A stretch of DNA of 64,000 nucleotides from Actinoplanes aureus (GCF_015704865.1 NZ_JADQTO010000012.1:232776-296775); one strand, 5' to 3'; counted from the first letter of the stretch, positions 34,227 to 43,214 are shown. Translations and numbers: made by a program. The notes: a model not told the origin generated them from the letters alone.

Positions 34227-37200
34227 CTCTCGAACTCCCACCACTTGGCCGGCTTGGCGGTGCGCAGGGTGTTGGTCGCGCAGTGGACCTCACCCTGCCG
34301 GACGTGGTAATCGTCCCAGTTGTCGATCCAGTCGACGGTCAGCCCGAGCGGTCCCAGCTTGTCCGTCACATCCTTCTCGAATTGGTCGTCGGCGCCGATC
34401 AACGGCCCGAACGGCCGCGGCACCACGCAGTGCTTGTTGAGTAGCAGGATGTTCACCACGTTGCCGGTGAGCGCGTCGGCCCGGGTGGGTAACGGCGGGT
34501 TCGGCATGAAGATCACCGGAAGGTCGATGACGTCGGACGCGGCGAGCCCCAGCTCTTTGATCAGTTTCTTGCGGACGCCGTCGATGTCGGTCTGCCGGTT
34601 GCGGTTGAACACGCGCAGCGGTCTCGCGGTGTGCGCGACCAGGCCGGCGGCCACCATGTCCCGCAGTTCGGGGTGGAAGTCGTCGCGCAGTTTCAAGAAG
34701 TCGCTGATCGTGCGTTCCACCAGGGTGTCGCCCGGCGCGGGGAATCGGACCAGCAGCTTGCGGCCTTTGAGGATCGGCTCGCTGCCGTGCGTCGCCTTCA
34801 GCTTGTCGAGGATCTCGTAGGCGCGGCGCGGGCTGGGCAGCACCAGCTTGAACCCCTTGCCGGACGGCGCCGGGACGAACGAGATCACCTCGTCGACGTG
34901 GCCGACCGAGAGCCAGCCGGTGTTCACCTCGATCGGGTCCTGCACGATCTGGGCGCGCAGGAAGTCGCGGACCTTGGGATCGAACGTGTCGGCGCCACGG
35001 CCCGGCCCGAAGTAGACGCGGCCGAACGGGTAGTGCTTGCCGCCGACCGTCACCGGGGGAGTGGCCTCCAGGTTGCCGGTGGAGTCGAAGGTGTTCGCCA
35101 GGGCCACGTCGCCCTCCACCAGGAAACCCAGGTCCGGAGCGAGCATGTTGCGCGCGGCGGTGTCCAGGCCCCGTGGCTGCGGGGAGCGCAGGACGCTGCG
35201 CAGGGTCGCGCCGGGCACGCTGGCGTACCCGAACTCACACGCGTCCTGCATCCAGATGTCACCGGCGACCAGGGGTAGCTCGACCAGGGTGCATCCGGCG
35301 GCCGTGACGTGTGTGGCCAGTGCGGCCCGGAACGCGCTGTTGAAGGGGCCCGCGTCGACCACGAAGACCTTCTCCGCGGGATCGAGGTGGTTCGGGATGA
35401 TCCACGGTGCGACGCGGACGGTGGCGATCTGGTCGGTGACGGTTCCGGCCGGATCGGTGGTGCGCAGGGTGAGCGTCACCTCGCCGGGGAAGCCGGGACC
35501 GGCGTAGCGGACGCCTTCCATGGCGAGGTCGATGCGCGCCGGGGTCAGGTCGGCGAACCGGTGGCTCGCGGCGGTACCGGGGCCGATGATCTCGGGCGCG
35601 CCGGCTGCGGTGCCGGCGAAGATCCGCAACGCCGCCTGGTTGTCCACCCGCAGTTCGAGGACGGTGCCGGCGGGTGCGGCGGCGGTGCGCTCGATGGACA
35701 GGGCGGTGAGCTCGGCGGCGTCGTTGCCGGGGTCGACCGTGGCGTCCTCGTTGTCGGGCCGGCCGGTGGTGCCGTCGTCGTCGTTGTTGACCAGGACGAC
35801 CGCGCCGTGCCCGGCGGCGCCCCACTTCCAGCCGGGTATCGCCTCGGTGAGGGCACCGGAGCGGGCGGTGTCGATGAGCAGTTTGAAGAGCGGTGCCGGG
35901 GGCGGTGCCTTGCCGGGTGCGAAGGCCTCGAGCAGCGGCCAGGTCACCGGGCCGATCTTGCCGTCCCGGCCGATGCCGGCGCAGGCCTGGAACGCCTTGG
36001 TGGCCAGCTCGGTGGCCTCGCCGAACTTGCAGTCCACGACCAACGGCAGCTGTTTGCGGCTGAGCAGGGTGGCCGCGGTCTTCCCGGCGAAGCCGGGGTC
36101 GGCGCAGGTGAGGGTGCCGGCCTGCTGCTGGGCGAGGAACTCGTTGAGGCACTGCTGGGCGTAGCCGACGACCGGGCGTTTCGAGCCGCGCTTGATCAGC
36201 GGGTGCGGGCCCTTGCCGGTGGGATCGGGCTCGGGATCCGGGACGCAGACCGGGCCGGAGACGGCCTCGGCCGCTTCGAAATCCGCGTCTTCGGTCTCGG
36301 CCGGGATGGTTCGCGGCTGCGGGCGCAGGATCAGGACGTGGCCGAGGACGGCTCCGTCCGGGCCGGTGACGCGGCGGGCGTACCGGTCGGCGCGCCGGTG
36401 CGGCGCCGGATCGATCACCTGCACATAGCGGCCGGGCAGGGCGGCGTCGGCCCGCAGGCCGACGCGGGCCAGCTCGTGCCGGCCGCGCAAGCGCCCATTG
36501 ACGACAACCCCGATCGATGCGTACGGGCTGCCGCGCCCCCGGGTGAGCAGCAGATCACCGGCGCGCAGTTCCGGCCGGGCCTGCTCCGGACGTCCCACCA
36601 CCACGAACATCCCGGCGGGTGGTGGCGGCCCGCTCCCGGCGAACATGTCGAACAGCCGGGCGACCGTGGTCCCCGCCGGCAGCGGGCCACACCCGGCCGC
36701 CGCGAGCACCTGATCCAGCCATCGCCGGCCGGGCCGGGCCCGCTCGGCCAGCTCCGCGTCCAGCCGTTCCACCAGATCCTCGCCGGCGGCGGAACTCAAC
36801 TTCCCGGTGGGATCGCGCACGACGTCCTCCTCTGCCTCGCCGCGGCCCGGTGGGCAGGCCGACTGGGCGGCGGCGGCGATCTGGGCGACGGCCCGCAGAC
36901 CGGACTGCAGCGCGCCCTCCATGTATCCGAAGAATCCCGGCGAGGTCTGCTCGCCGGCGAAGAACAACCGGTCGCGGAACGGCCGGCTCAGGTTGCGGAC
37001 GACCGTGGTCACCTCGCCGGGCGCCGGGATCGCGTACCCGGTGCCGATCCACTTCTCGTTCGGCCAGTCCGCGAAGAGCCGCCCGTTGAGCTGCTTGCGG
37101 TAGCCGGGGTAGAGCCGGTCCATCCGGTCGACGTAGCGGGCCGGGTCGAGGACGAAGCCGCCGCCGGAGTACACCGACAGGCACCAGCCGCGGGGTGGCA

Positions 37201-40200
37201 CCGGCTGGTTGTCGGTGCCCTCCCAGACGCTGCCGAGCTGGTCCCACAGCGCGCTCGGCGCCAGGCCGGCCTTCTCCCAGAACCGGGTGTCGAACGCGCC
37301 GAGGAACTTCACCGCCGGGCCGTGGCTGACGGTGTAGTCGGCGGGGCGGAAGGCCGGGGTCGCTTCGACGCGCGGCCACACCGGCGGCGGTGCGGCCAGG
37401 ACTACGTACGCGAAATCCGCCGAGCCGCCGGGGGTGCTCACCCGTACCCCCTTCGCGTTGATCTCCAGAGCGGTGACCGGCGTGTTGAGCCGCAGCGCAC
37501 GCAGATTCTTGGCCAGGTGCTGGGCGAGCTGCTCGTTGCCGCCCTTGCAGCGGTGCGTCTCGGTCTTGTTCCAGTAGCCGAGCGGGTCGCCGGGTGTCGC
37601 GTGCGCGCGTACCGCGGTGAGGAAGCCCAGGTAGCTCTGCCGGGACAGCGGCGCGCACTGGTCGTTCTCGGTGATGAACTCGAACAGGCGCCGGGCGATG
37701 CTGGACGCCCTGCCGAACATGTCCGGCTCGCTGAGCCGCTCGGCGAGCGACTTGGCGTCCAGCCCGGCGGCGCCGGGGGCGGTCCACGGCTGCGACGGCG
37801 GCACGGTGGCGGCCTCGGCGGCGATGACCCGCTTCACGCGGGTCATCTCCCGGTTGGCGGCGGCGAGCTGGTCCGGCGTGAGGTCGGTGTCGCCGAGGCG
37901 TATCCGCGCGTCCGGGGCCTTGCTGAGCTCCTCCAGTTCGAGCCCGAACGTCTTCTTCAGCACCCACCAGGTGAGGTGGTTCTCGCCGATCAGCTCGGCG
38001 CCGGCCTCGACGACCTTGCCGTTCACCAGGGTGCTGTCGGTGCGGACCCGGCCACCGACGCGTCCGGACGCCTCGAAGACGGTGACCGGGAACCCGCCGT
38101 CCTGCAGGGCCCAGGCGGCCATCAGCCCGGCGAATCCGGCGCCCACCACGGCCACCGGGAAGCTCGCGGGCGAACATCCGGGCGGGGTGGCCCCGGCGCA
38201 CCTGCTGTCGAGGGCGCGCAGCGTGGTGGGGCCGACCACCGGGTCGTTCGGCCGGATGCCGTGGGCGTTCTTGAACCGCACCACCGCTCGGCCGGTCTCG
38301 GCGCCGAAGCCGCCGTCGGCGCCGTAGCGGGGCAGCGGGTATCCGGCCGCGATCAGTGCCTCCTGCACCTTGCGGACCGCCGGGCCACGGCTGAGCACCG
38401 GCGCCGGGACCGGTGCGGTGCCGGGCGCGCCGAGCCGCAGCCGCCCGGCGAGCACCTTGGCGAGCTCCGGGTCCCCGGCGAACCTCGGGCAGCGCAGCGC
38501 TGAGTCCACGGTCTCCACCTCCATCACCCCGGCCGGCCGGACCGCGGCGAGTACGCGTACCGGATTGAGATATCCGCTGCCCAGCCGCAGCCGGTCCGCG
38601 CCCGCCGGCGGCGGATCGCATCCGGCCAGCACCGCCCGCCGGGTCTCCTCGATGGACAACTTGCGGCCCGCCACCTCGAACAGCAGGGCGACCGTGCCGG
38701 TCACCGCCGGCGCGGCCATGCTGGTGCCGGACATCCGGATGTAGGGCGGCCCCGGATCGGGCCCGCGTGGGCGCGAGCGCGGACCCGGCACCCGCACGCC
38801 GGGCGCCACCAGGTCCGGCTTCTGCCGGCCGTCCCGGGTACGCCCGGAGCTGCTGAACCGCCCCGGCGGCCGCTCGGGGAGACCGGAGTCGTAGGCGCCC
38901 ACGGTGATCGTCCGGTACCCGTTCGCGATGGTGCCGACGGTGGTCCGCGGATCCGCCGCCTCCGGCGGGAACCGGGACTGGCACGACCGGCAGCCGCTGT
39001 CGCGTTCGATCCAGGCGTGCACCCGCCCGTCGACGACGTCCTCGCCGGTGAGCACCAGCTCCCACACCGGGACCTCCGGCGCCGGCTGGAGCACCACGCT
39101 GACCTGGTGGTCGTGGGTGAGCGGGTCGTCGGCGCGGTGGTGCACCCGGGCCACCTCCCGGCCGCCGACCTCGATCGTGCCCCGGCCGCCGAGCGGGACC
39201 ACGCAGCGGTGCCGCCCGCCGGGAGTGGTCAGCTCGACGCCGAGCCGGTCGCGGCCGGGATACCAGAGGTCGACCTCGTTGGGCGTACGGTCGGCGAGGT
39301 CGACATCTACGCGTACCCGCTGCACCGCGCCGGGCCGCAGCAGCCACGAGGCGTGCGTGCGGCGCTCGAAGTAGTTGCCGCAGCTCTGCACGATCGCCCG
39401 GCCGGGTGCGGCGGTGAGCAGCCAGTCCATCGCCTGCTCGACCAGGGTGCCGCCGGTGTGCGGACCGGCGTGCCGGCCCAGGCTCAGGTTGATCACGCAG
39501 GGCCGGTCACCGGCGGTCCGCAGGATGAAGTCCAGCGCTTCCAGCAGCTCCGCGGAGTCGCCCAGCGGCGTCGGCCCGGCGGACGCCTGCCGGCCCAGGC
39601 TGACGAAGACCAGCTCGGCCTCGGGTGCCATGCCCACCGGCCCGCCCGCGCTGCCGTTTCCGCAGGCGATACCGGCCGTGTGGGTCCCGTGTGCGCCGAA
39701 CCCGGCGTCGAAGGCGGCCGGGTGGTAGCCGAGCGCGTGGTACGGGTCCGGCCGGCGCAGCGCGTCGTCGATGGCGGCGGCGTCGAGGATCCGCCCGTAC
39801 CCGTACGGCTCGGCCCGGCCGCCGGTCGCCGGCCGGTGGTCCCAGAGAGCGAGCAGCCGGGTACGGCCGTCCGGGTGGCGCAGGTCCGGATGGGCGAAGT
39901 CGCAGCCCCAGTCGACGCAACCGACCACGACGCCGCGGCCGGTCGCGGTCAGCCCGGCCGGGCGGCTGCCGTCCAGCGGCCCGGCCGGCTCGGCTTCACC
40001 GGCCCCCTCGGCGGGCGGCTCCAGGTCCGGCGTGTACCTGCGGGGCGCCTTCACGCTGACCGTCGCCGGGTCGGACCAGACCGTGCCGATGGCGGAGCGC
40101 CGCACCCGGGCGGTCGCGATGGCGCCGAACCGGCACACGATCCGGACCCCCGGCGGGGGCTGCGCCGGGTCGTGCAGCCGGAGGATGACCGCGACATCGT

Positions 40201-40246
40201 CGGCGGGCTCGCCGCCGGCCGCCAGGTCCCGCAGGGCCGGATCCAT
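34223..40246 (-). CDS. Giant fusion: S8 protease - PG-binding - FAD amine oxidase - PG-binding-like - protein-arginine deiminase
   Basis: The 2007-residue protein has no signal peptide. Residues 100-565 form a subtilisin domain with Asp112, His186, Asn291 and Ser509 (GTSMA). A peptidoglycan-binding helical module lies at about 615-680. Residues 696-1130 are an FAD amine oxidase with GAGFAG at 702-707 and LFFAGEQTSPGFFGYMEG near 1094. A linker module of unknown type is at 1190-1310, and a second PG-binding-like module at 1345-1445. Residues 1478-2007 match vertebrate-type PAD_M plus PAD_C: an acidic calcium-site loop (VNNDDDGTTGRPDNEDATVD), RVAPWI, Asp1668 in WMQDACEFGY, STGNLEATPPV, His1783 and Asp1785 in VGHVDE, Cys1989 in GEVHC, and a closing KWW. 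The PAD N-terminal domain of animals is missing. PAD turns peptidyl-arginine into citrulline. The start ATG lies four bases after the PASTA gene stop. Confidence 0.9.
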   Translation of the reverse strand: MDPALRDLAAGGEPADDVAVILRLHDPAQPPPGVRIVCRFGAIATARVRRSAIGTVWSDPATVSVKAPRRYTPDLEPPAEGAGEAEPAGPLDGSRPAGLTATGRGVVVGCVDWGCDFAHPDLRHPDGRTRLLALWDHRPATGGRAEPYGYGRILDAAAIDDALRRPDPYHALGYHPAAFDAGFGAHGTHTAGIACGNGSAGGPVGMAPEAELVFVSLGRQASAGPTPLGDSAELLEALDFILRTAGDRPCVINLSLGRHAGPHTGGTLVEQAMDWLLTAAPGRAIVQSCGNYFERRTHASWLLRPGAVQRVRVDVDLADRTPNEVDLWYPGRDRLGVELTTPGGRHRCVVPLGGRGTIEVGGREVARVHHRADDPLTHDHQVSVVLQPAPEVPVWELVLTGEDVVDGRVHAWIERDSGCRSCQSRFPPEAADPRTTVGTIANGYRTITVGAYDSGLPERPPGRFSSSGRTRDGRQKPDLVAPGVRVPGPRSRPRGPDPGPPYIRMSGTSMAAPAVTGTVALLFEVAGRKLSIEETRRAVLAGCDPPPAGADRLRLGSGYLNPVRVLAAVRPAGVMEVETVDSALRCPRFAGDPELAKVLAGRLRLGAPGTAPVPAPVLSRGPAVRKVQEALIAAGYPLPRYGADGGFGAETGRAVVRFKNAHGIRPNDPVVGPTTLRALDSRCAGATPPGCSPASFPVAVVGAGFAGLMAAWALQDGGFPVTVFEASGRVGGRVRTDSTLVNGKVVEAGAELIGENHLTWWVLKKTFGLELEELSKAPDARIRLGDTDLTPDQLAAANREMTRVKRVIAAEAATVPPSQPWTAPGAAGLDAKSLAERLSEPDMFGRASSIARRLFEFITENDQCAPLSRQSYLGFLTAVRAHATPGDPLGYWNKTETHRCKGGNEQLAQHLAKNLRALRLNTPVTALEINAKGVRVSTPGGSADFAYVVLAAPPPVWPRVEATPAFRPADYTVSHGPAVKFLGAFDTRFWEKAGLAPSALWDQLGSVWEGTDNQPVPPRGWCLSVYSGGGFVLDPARYVDRMDRLYPGYRKQLNGRLFADWPNEKWIGTGYAIPAPGEVTTVVRNLSRPFRDRLFFAGEQTSPGFFGYMEGALQSGLRAVAQIAAAAQSACPPGRGEAEEDVVRDPTGKLSSAAGEDLVERLDAELAERARPGRRWLDQVLAAAGCGPLPAGTTVARLFDMFAGSGPPPPAGMFVVVGRPEQARPELRAGDLLLTRGRGSPYASIGVVVNGRLRGRHELARVGLRADAALPGRYVQVIDPAPHRRADRYARRVTGPDGAVLGHVLILRPQPRTIPAETEDADFEAAEAVSGPVCVPDPEPDPTGKGPHPLIKRGSKRPVVGYAQQCLNEFLAQQQAGTLTCADPGFAGKTAATLLSRKQLPLVVDCKFGEATELATKAFQACAGIGRDGKIGPVTWPLLEAFAPGKAPPPAPLFKLLIDTARSGALTEAIPGWKWGAAGHGAVVLVNNDDDGTTGRPDNEDATVDPGNDAAELTALSIERTAAAPAGTVLELRVDNQAALRIFAGTAAGAPEIIGPGTAASHRFADLTPARIDLAMEGVRYAGPGFPGEVTLTLRTTDPAGTVTDQIATVRVAPWIIPNHLDPAEKVFVVDAGPFNSAFRAALATHVTAAGCTLVELPLVAGDIWMQDACEFGYASVPGATLRSVLRSPQPRGLDTAARNMLAPDLGFLVEGDVALANTFDSTGNLEATPPVTVGGKHYPFGRVYFGPGRGADTFDPKVRDFLRAQIVQDPIEVNTGWLSVGHVDEVISFVPAPSGKGFKLVLPSPRRAYEILDKLKATHGSEPILKGRKLLVRFPAPGDTLVERTISDFLKLRDDFHPELRDMVAAGLVAHTARPLRVFNRNRQTDIDGVRKKLIKELGLAASDVIDLPVIFMPNPPLPTRADALTGNVVNILLLNKHCVVPRPFGPLIGADDQFEKDVTDKLGPLGLTVDWIDNWDDYHVRQGEVHCATNTLRTAKPAKWWEFER

Positions 40247-40250
40247 CGGG

Positions 40251-40805
40251 CTACTTCTGGCGTGCCGTGGTGCCGGTCGCCTTCGGCGGCTCGTACTTCG
40301 GCAGTCGTTCGCTGATCTCGTTGAGCTTGTCGAGGATCTCCTGCTGCCGTTGGGCCGCGTTGGCGTCGGTCTCGACCAGGCCGACGGCGTCCTTGAGCTG
40401 CCCGACGCTGTTGTTGGCTTGATCAACCGCGGTCTTGACCTCGCCGACCGCGGTGCCGACGCCGTCGACTGCGGTCTTGGTCTGCCCGATGCCCGTGTTG
40501 GCCTCGCCCACCGCCGTCTTGATCTCGTCGAGCCGCTGGCCGATGTCGACCGGCGGGGCGGTAGGTGTCTTGATGATGAAGATGCTGACCGTCGAGTTCT
40601 TGTTGCGGACGGTCCCGCCGGCCGGGTCCTGATTGAACACCGTCCCGGCCGTACCGGAGGTCTCGATCTGGCGAACCACCGGGCGCAACCCGGCCGCGGT
40701 GATCGCCGTCTTGGCGTCGGCCTCGGACCTGGTCCTGACGTCCGGCACCACGACGGCGACCGCGCCGCCCACTCCGGAACCGATGGTGACTCCCGAGATG
40801 GCCAT
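40251..40805 (-). CDS. PASTA-domain protein with long coiled coil
   Basis: This 184-residue protein has one PASTA domain (about 18-77: VVVPDVRTRSEADAKTAITAAGLRPVV...NQDPAGGTV), a fold that binds muropeptides or beta-lactams in kinases and PBPs. A roughly 75-residue run of imperfect 7- and 11-residue repeats (EIKTAVGEANTGIGQTKTAVDG...) follows, predicted coiled coil. It has no signal peptide and no transmembrane helix, unusual for a PASTA protein, which normally sits outside the cell. It lies four bases from the giant fusion gene and eight bases from the previous gene, so it is in the same operon. Confidence 0.85.
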   Translation of the reverse strand: MAISGVTIGSGVGGAVAVVVPDVRTRSEADAKTAITAAGLRPVVRQIETSGTAGTVFNQDPAGGTVRNKNSTVSIFIIKTPTAPPVDIGQRLDEIKTAVGEANTGIGQTKTAVDGVGTAVGEVKTAVDQANNSVGQLKDAVGLVETDANAAQRQQEILDKLNEISERLPKYEPPKATGTTARQK

Positions 40806-40813
40806 GAGCGTGC

Positions 40814-41377
40814 CTACTTCCGGCCCAGCAGCAGGAAGAGCAGCAGCAACATGGTGGTGTCCATCGGGCCCTTGCCGTCCGAACCCGAACCGGAGTAACC
40901 CGGCATCAGCAACAGCAGCGGCAGCAGCAGGTTCAGCTGGTTCTGCGACTGGGTGACCAGCTTGACCGGGTTGCCCTGCTCGTCGGTGGCGTCGGTGGTC
41001 TCCTGGCTGAGCAGGGGCAGCAGGATGGCGAGCATCTTGGTCTGCTGGAGGTCCGCGCGGGTCGCGTCGGTGCCCTTCTTGCGCTCGGTCATCTCCTTGC
41101 GCAGCGCGGCGCTCACCCGGTCCTGCTCGGCGCCCAGGCTGTTGGCCCGGGTCTCCAGGGCCTTGACCGAGTTGCTCAACGTCTCGATCTTGCTGTCCAG
41201 GTTGCGGGCGGCGGCCTGCACCTGGCCCTGGCTGGCGGCCGACGGGTTGGCCCGTGGTGCGAAGCTGCTCTGCCGGCTCGGCGTACGGACCGGAGCGGCC
41301 CGGCGGCGCGGAGTCCGCTCCTCGAAGTCCTCGAACTCGTCGAGCAAGGTGTCGATGTCGTCGACGTAGCCGTTCAT
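40814..41377 (-). CDS. Coiled-coil protein with Leu-rich C-terminal segments
   Basis: The 187-residue product has an acidic N-terminus (MNGYVDDIDTLLDEFEDFEE), a basic linker, a central coiled coil (about 50-110) and three very hydrophobic short stretches: MLAILLPLLSQ, NLLLPLLLLMPGY and TTMLLLLFLLLGRK at the extreme C-terminus. These could insert into membranes or pack an oligomer. GGGAGAG precedes the ATG. The start overlaps the previous gene's stop (ATGA). No family is recognised. In the operon it may be a structural or scaffold component. Confidence 0.75.
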   Translation of the reverse strand: MNGYVDDIDTLLDEFEDFEERTPRRRAAPVRTPSRQSSFAPRANPSAASQGQVQAAARNLDSKIETLSNSVKALETRANSLGAEQDRVSAALRKEMTERKKGTDATRADLQQTKMLAILLPLLSQETTDATDEQGNPVKLVTQSQNQLNLLLPLLLLMPGYSGSGSDGKGPMDTTMLLLLFLLLGRK

Positions 41378-41913
41378 GTTTCTCTCCCTTCGGCGGTCCG
41401 CGGACCGGGTGGTGTGATGGAAACCCGCCCGTGCAGGCGGACGTGGGTACGGACGGCGGGCAACACCAGCCGTCGGAAGCTCTCCGGGTCCGGTATCGCG
41501 TGACCGGGACCGCCCCGGCCCCGGCACCACCGGCAGTCCGGGTCCGCGCCGAAGCACTCCGGGCAGGCGCCCAGCGCGGCGGCGAGTTCGTCGAGGGTGG
41601 CCCGGACCGCGGCGAGTTCGCCGGTCAGCTCCTCGACGTAGCGGCGTACCGCCTGGCCGCGCCGGCGCAGCTCGTCGCGGCGGCGCTCCTGGTCCTCCCG
41701 GGCCAGCAACTCCTCCTGCGCCTGCCGCTCCTCTTCCTCCTCCTGGGCCAGGCGTTCGGTGAGCTGGCGCTCGCGTTCGGCGAGCAGGCCGGAGAGCTGG
41801 CTGAGCTGCGGGTCGGAGGCGGCCAGTTCGGCGAGGCTCTCCGGCAGGCCCGGGCTGCCGGAGAGCTGCTGGGTCATCAGCTGCAGGAGCTGGTTCTGGT
41901 CCACCGGAGTCAC
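41374..41913 (-). CDS. Coiled-coil protein with DnaJ-like zinc-binding CxxC pairs
   Basis: The 179-residue product has a long Glu/Arg/Gln-rich coiled coil (ERERQLTERLAQEEEEERQAQEELLAREDQERRRDELRRRG) followed by CPECFGADPDCRWCRGRG, two CxxC pairs spaced like one zinc site of a DnaJ-type cysteine-rich domain. The GTG start overlaps the stop of the gene before (GTGA); a second GTG three codons on is an alternative. The tail is basic. It could be a chaperone-like or assembly factor, but this is speculative. Confidence 0.75.
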   Translation of the reverse strand: MTPVDQNQLLQLMTQQLSGSPGLPESLAELAASDPQLSQLSGLLAERERQLTERLAQEEEEERQAQEELLAREDQERRRDELRRRGQAVRRYVEELTGELAAVRATLDELAAALGACPECFGADPDCRWCRGRGGPGHAIPDPESFRRLVLPAVRTHVRLHGRVSITPPGPRTAEGRET

Positions 41914-42647
41914 CCCAGCCGGACGAACTCGTCGTACTCGAGGTCGGCCTCGTCGTAATCCAGCAGATCTTCGGCGTCGTCGTACTCGGCGTCGGCGGCC
42001 AGCATCTGGAGCAGGCTCCCGGCGGCGGCGTCCGGGTCGGCCGTGGCGAACTCCCAGGAGTTGTCCGCCAGGGCCTCGGCCTCCGCCTCGCGGGCCAGCG
42101 CCCCGAGCAGACCGGCCAGGGCGCTCGCCGGGACCGGGGTGCCGGCCTGGCCCACCGGGACCGGGGTGTTGGCGCCGCCGAGCAGGCCGCGCAGTGCCTG
42201 CGCCATCTCGGGGCGGCGCAGCAGGCCCAACAGGTTCGCCACCGCCGGAGGTGCCCCGGCCGCACCGGGGCCGAGCAGCCCGCCGGCCGTGCCGACCACG
42301 CCGCTGAGCACACCGCCGACGTCGCGCGCCGCGCCCGTACCGTGCTTCTGCAGCGCGGCACCGGCGGCGCCGGCCGCGGCACCACCGATGATGCCGGGCA
42401 GGCCGAGTTTGCTGCCGGCCAGCGCGCCGCTGAGAGCGCCCTGCGCGCCGCTGGCCACCACTGGCGCGGCCTGCTTCGCGAACTGGCCGATGGCCTTGCC
42501 GAGTCCGCCGAAGAACTCCTCGTACTCGTCCGGGGTCACGCCCTCGCCGAACGCCGACTCGAAGGCCGCCTCCAGTTCGGAGTCGGACAGGTCCGCGTAG
42601 CGCTCGCCGAGCACGTTCCGCAGCTGCGGGTAGTAGGTGTCCGCCAT
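41910..42647 (-). CDS. Gly/Ala-rich protein with glycine-zipper-like middle, unknown function
   Basis: The 245-residue product starts with an acidic helical segment (SDSELEAAFESAFGEGVTPDEYEEFF), has a hydrophobic Gly/Ala-rich region (about 50-125: PGIIGGAAAGAAGAALQ, VGGVLSGVVGTAGGLLG) suggestive of a glycine zipper, and ends in a very acidic Tyr-rich tail (DAEYDDAEDLLDYDEADLEYDEF). The pattern of small-residue helices flanked by acidic ends is reminiscent of membrane-active or oligomerising proteins. I know similar acidic-tail/glycine-rich proteins from other bacterial clusters but cannot name a family. Confidence 0.7.
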   Translation of the reverse strand: MADTYYPQLRNVLGERYADLSDSELEAAFESAFGEGVTPDEYEEFFGGLGKAIGQFAKQAAPVVASGAQGALSGALAGSKLGLPGIIGGAAAGAAGAALQKHGTGAARDVGGVLSGVVGTAGGLLGPGAAGAPPAVANLLGLLRRPEMAQALRGLLGGANTPVPVGQAGTPVPASALAGLLGALAREAEAEALADNSWEFATADPDAAAGSLLQMLAADAEYDDAEDLLDYDEADLEYDEFVRLG

Positions 42648-42659
42648 CGCGTCTCCCGT

Positions 42660-43031
42660 TCAATCGTCGCGTTCGGTGCCGGCGGCGCCGCGCCGGATGG
42701 TGGCCGCCAGCCCGATCACCGCCACGTCCCGGAACCGGTCCAGGTACGGCCGTAGCCGATAGACCGCTCCGGTGCCCGCGGCCAGGTCGACGCCGAGCAC
42801 CGCGAGCTGCGGGTACTCGTCCACCAGCCGTTCCGCCATCGCCGGCAGGGTGCCGTCGGTCAGATCCACCACCACGACGTCGGCGTGGCAGTTCCCGGCC
42901 TCCAGCAGGGTGTCCATCTCATCCGCGGTGTCCGCCACCAGCAGCAGGTCCGGCTGCCCGGCCACCGCCGCCAGAACCGCCGTACGCAGGTCCGGCGACG
43001 TGCCGCCGAGCTGGATCCGGATGGGGGACAC
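42660..43031 (-). CDS. Stand-alone receiver-like protein with degenerate phosphorylation site
   Basis: From GTG the 123-residue product has the alpha/beta rhythm of a response-regulator receiver (IRIQLGGTSPDLRTAVLAAV, then ADVVVVDLTDG with Asp56 where the phospho-acceptor would be, then YPQLAVLGVD). The usual acidic pair near residue 8-9 is replaced (QLGGTS), so phosphorylation is doubtful. It opens the seven-gene operon and could act as a protein-interaction or small-molecule sensing subunit. It parallels the degenerate receiver of the divergent LuxR protein. Confidence 0.7.
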   Translation of the reverse strand: MSPIRIQLGGTSPDLRTAVLAAVAGQPDLLLVADTADEMDTLLEAGNCHADVVVVDLTDGTLPAMAERLVDEYPQLAVLGVDLAAGTGAVYRLRPYLDRFRDVAVIGLAATIRRGAAGTERDD

Positions 43032-43214
43032 CGCTCGACCGTAGACAGCCGTGCGGCGCCGGGCATGAAGCCGACGATCCAGCCCGGGGACCGGAAGGGA
43101 ACCAGCGGAAAAATGAACCGAAGGATCCGTATCAACCGGACGGACACGTTGCCGACAGAACCGGCGGCGGCAGCGGGTTAACCTCGGCGCAGCCCTGAGG
43201 AGGCGCCGCGTCCG
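43032..43214. promoter_or_regulatory. Divergent intergenic region of the PAD operon and its LuxR regulator
   Basis: These 183 bases separate the first gene of the seven-gene minus-strand operon from the plus-strand LuxR gene, so promoters for both must lie here or close by. I could not identify convincing -10/-35 pairs or a clear inverted repeat. A somewhat less GC-rich patch (about 43110-43150) is the best candidate for a promoter. Confidence 0.4.

Noticed and set aside
35309..38503. 1064-codon plus-strand frame opposite the PAD fusion
   Set aside because: Low-complexity Gly/Arg/Val content and no recognisable motif; the minus-strand product has conserved residues for three enzymes.
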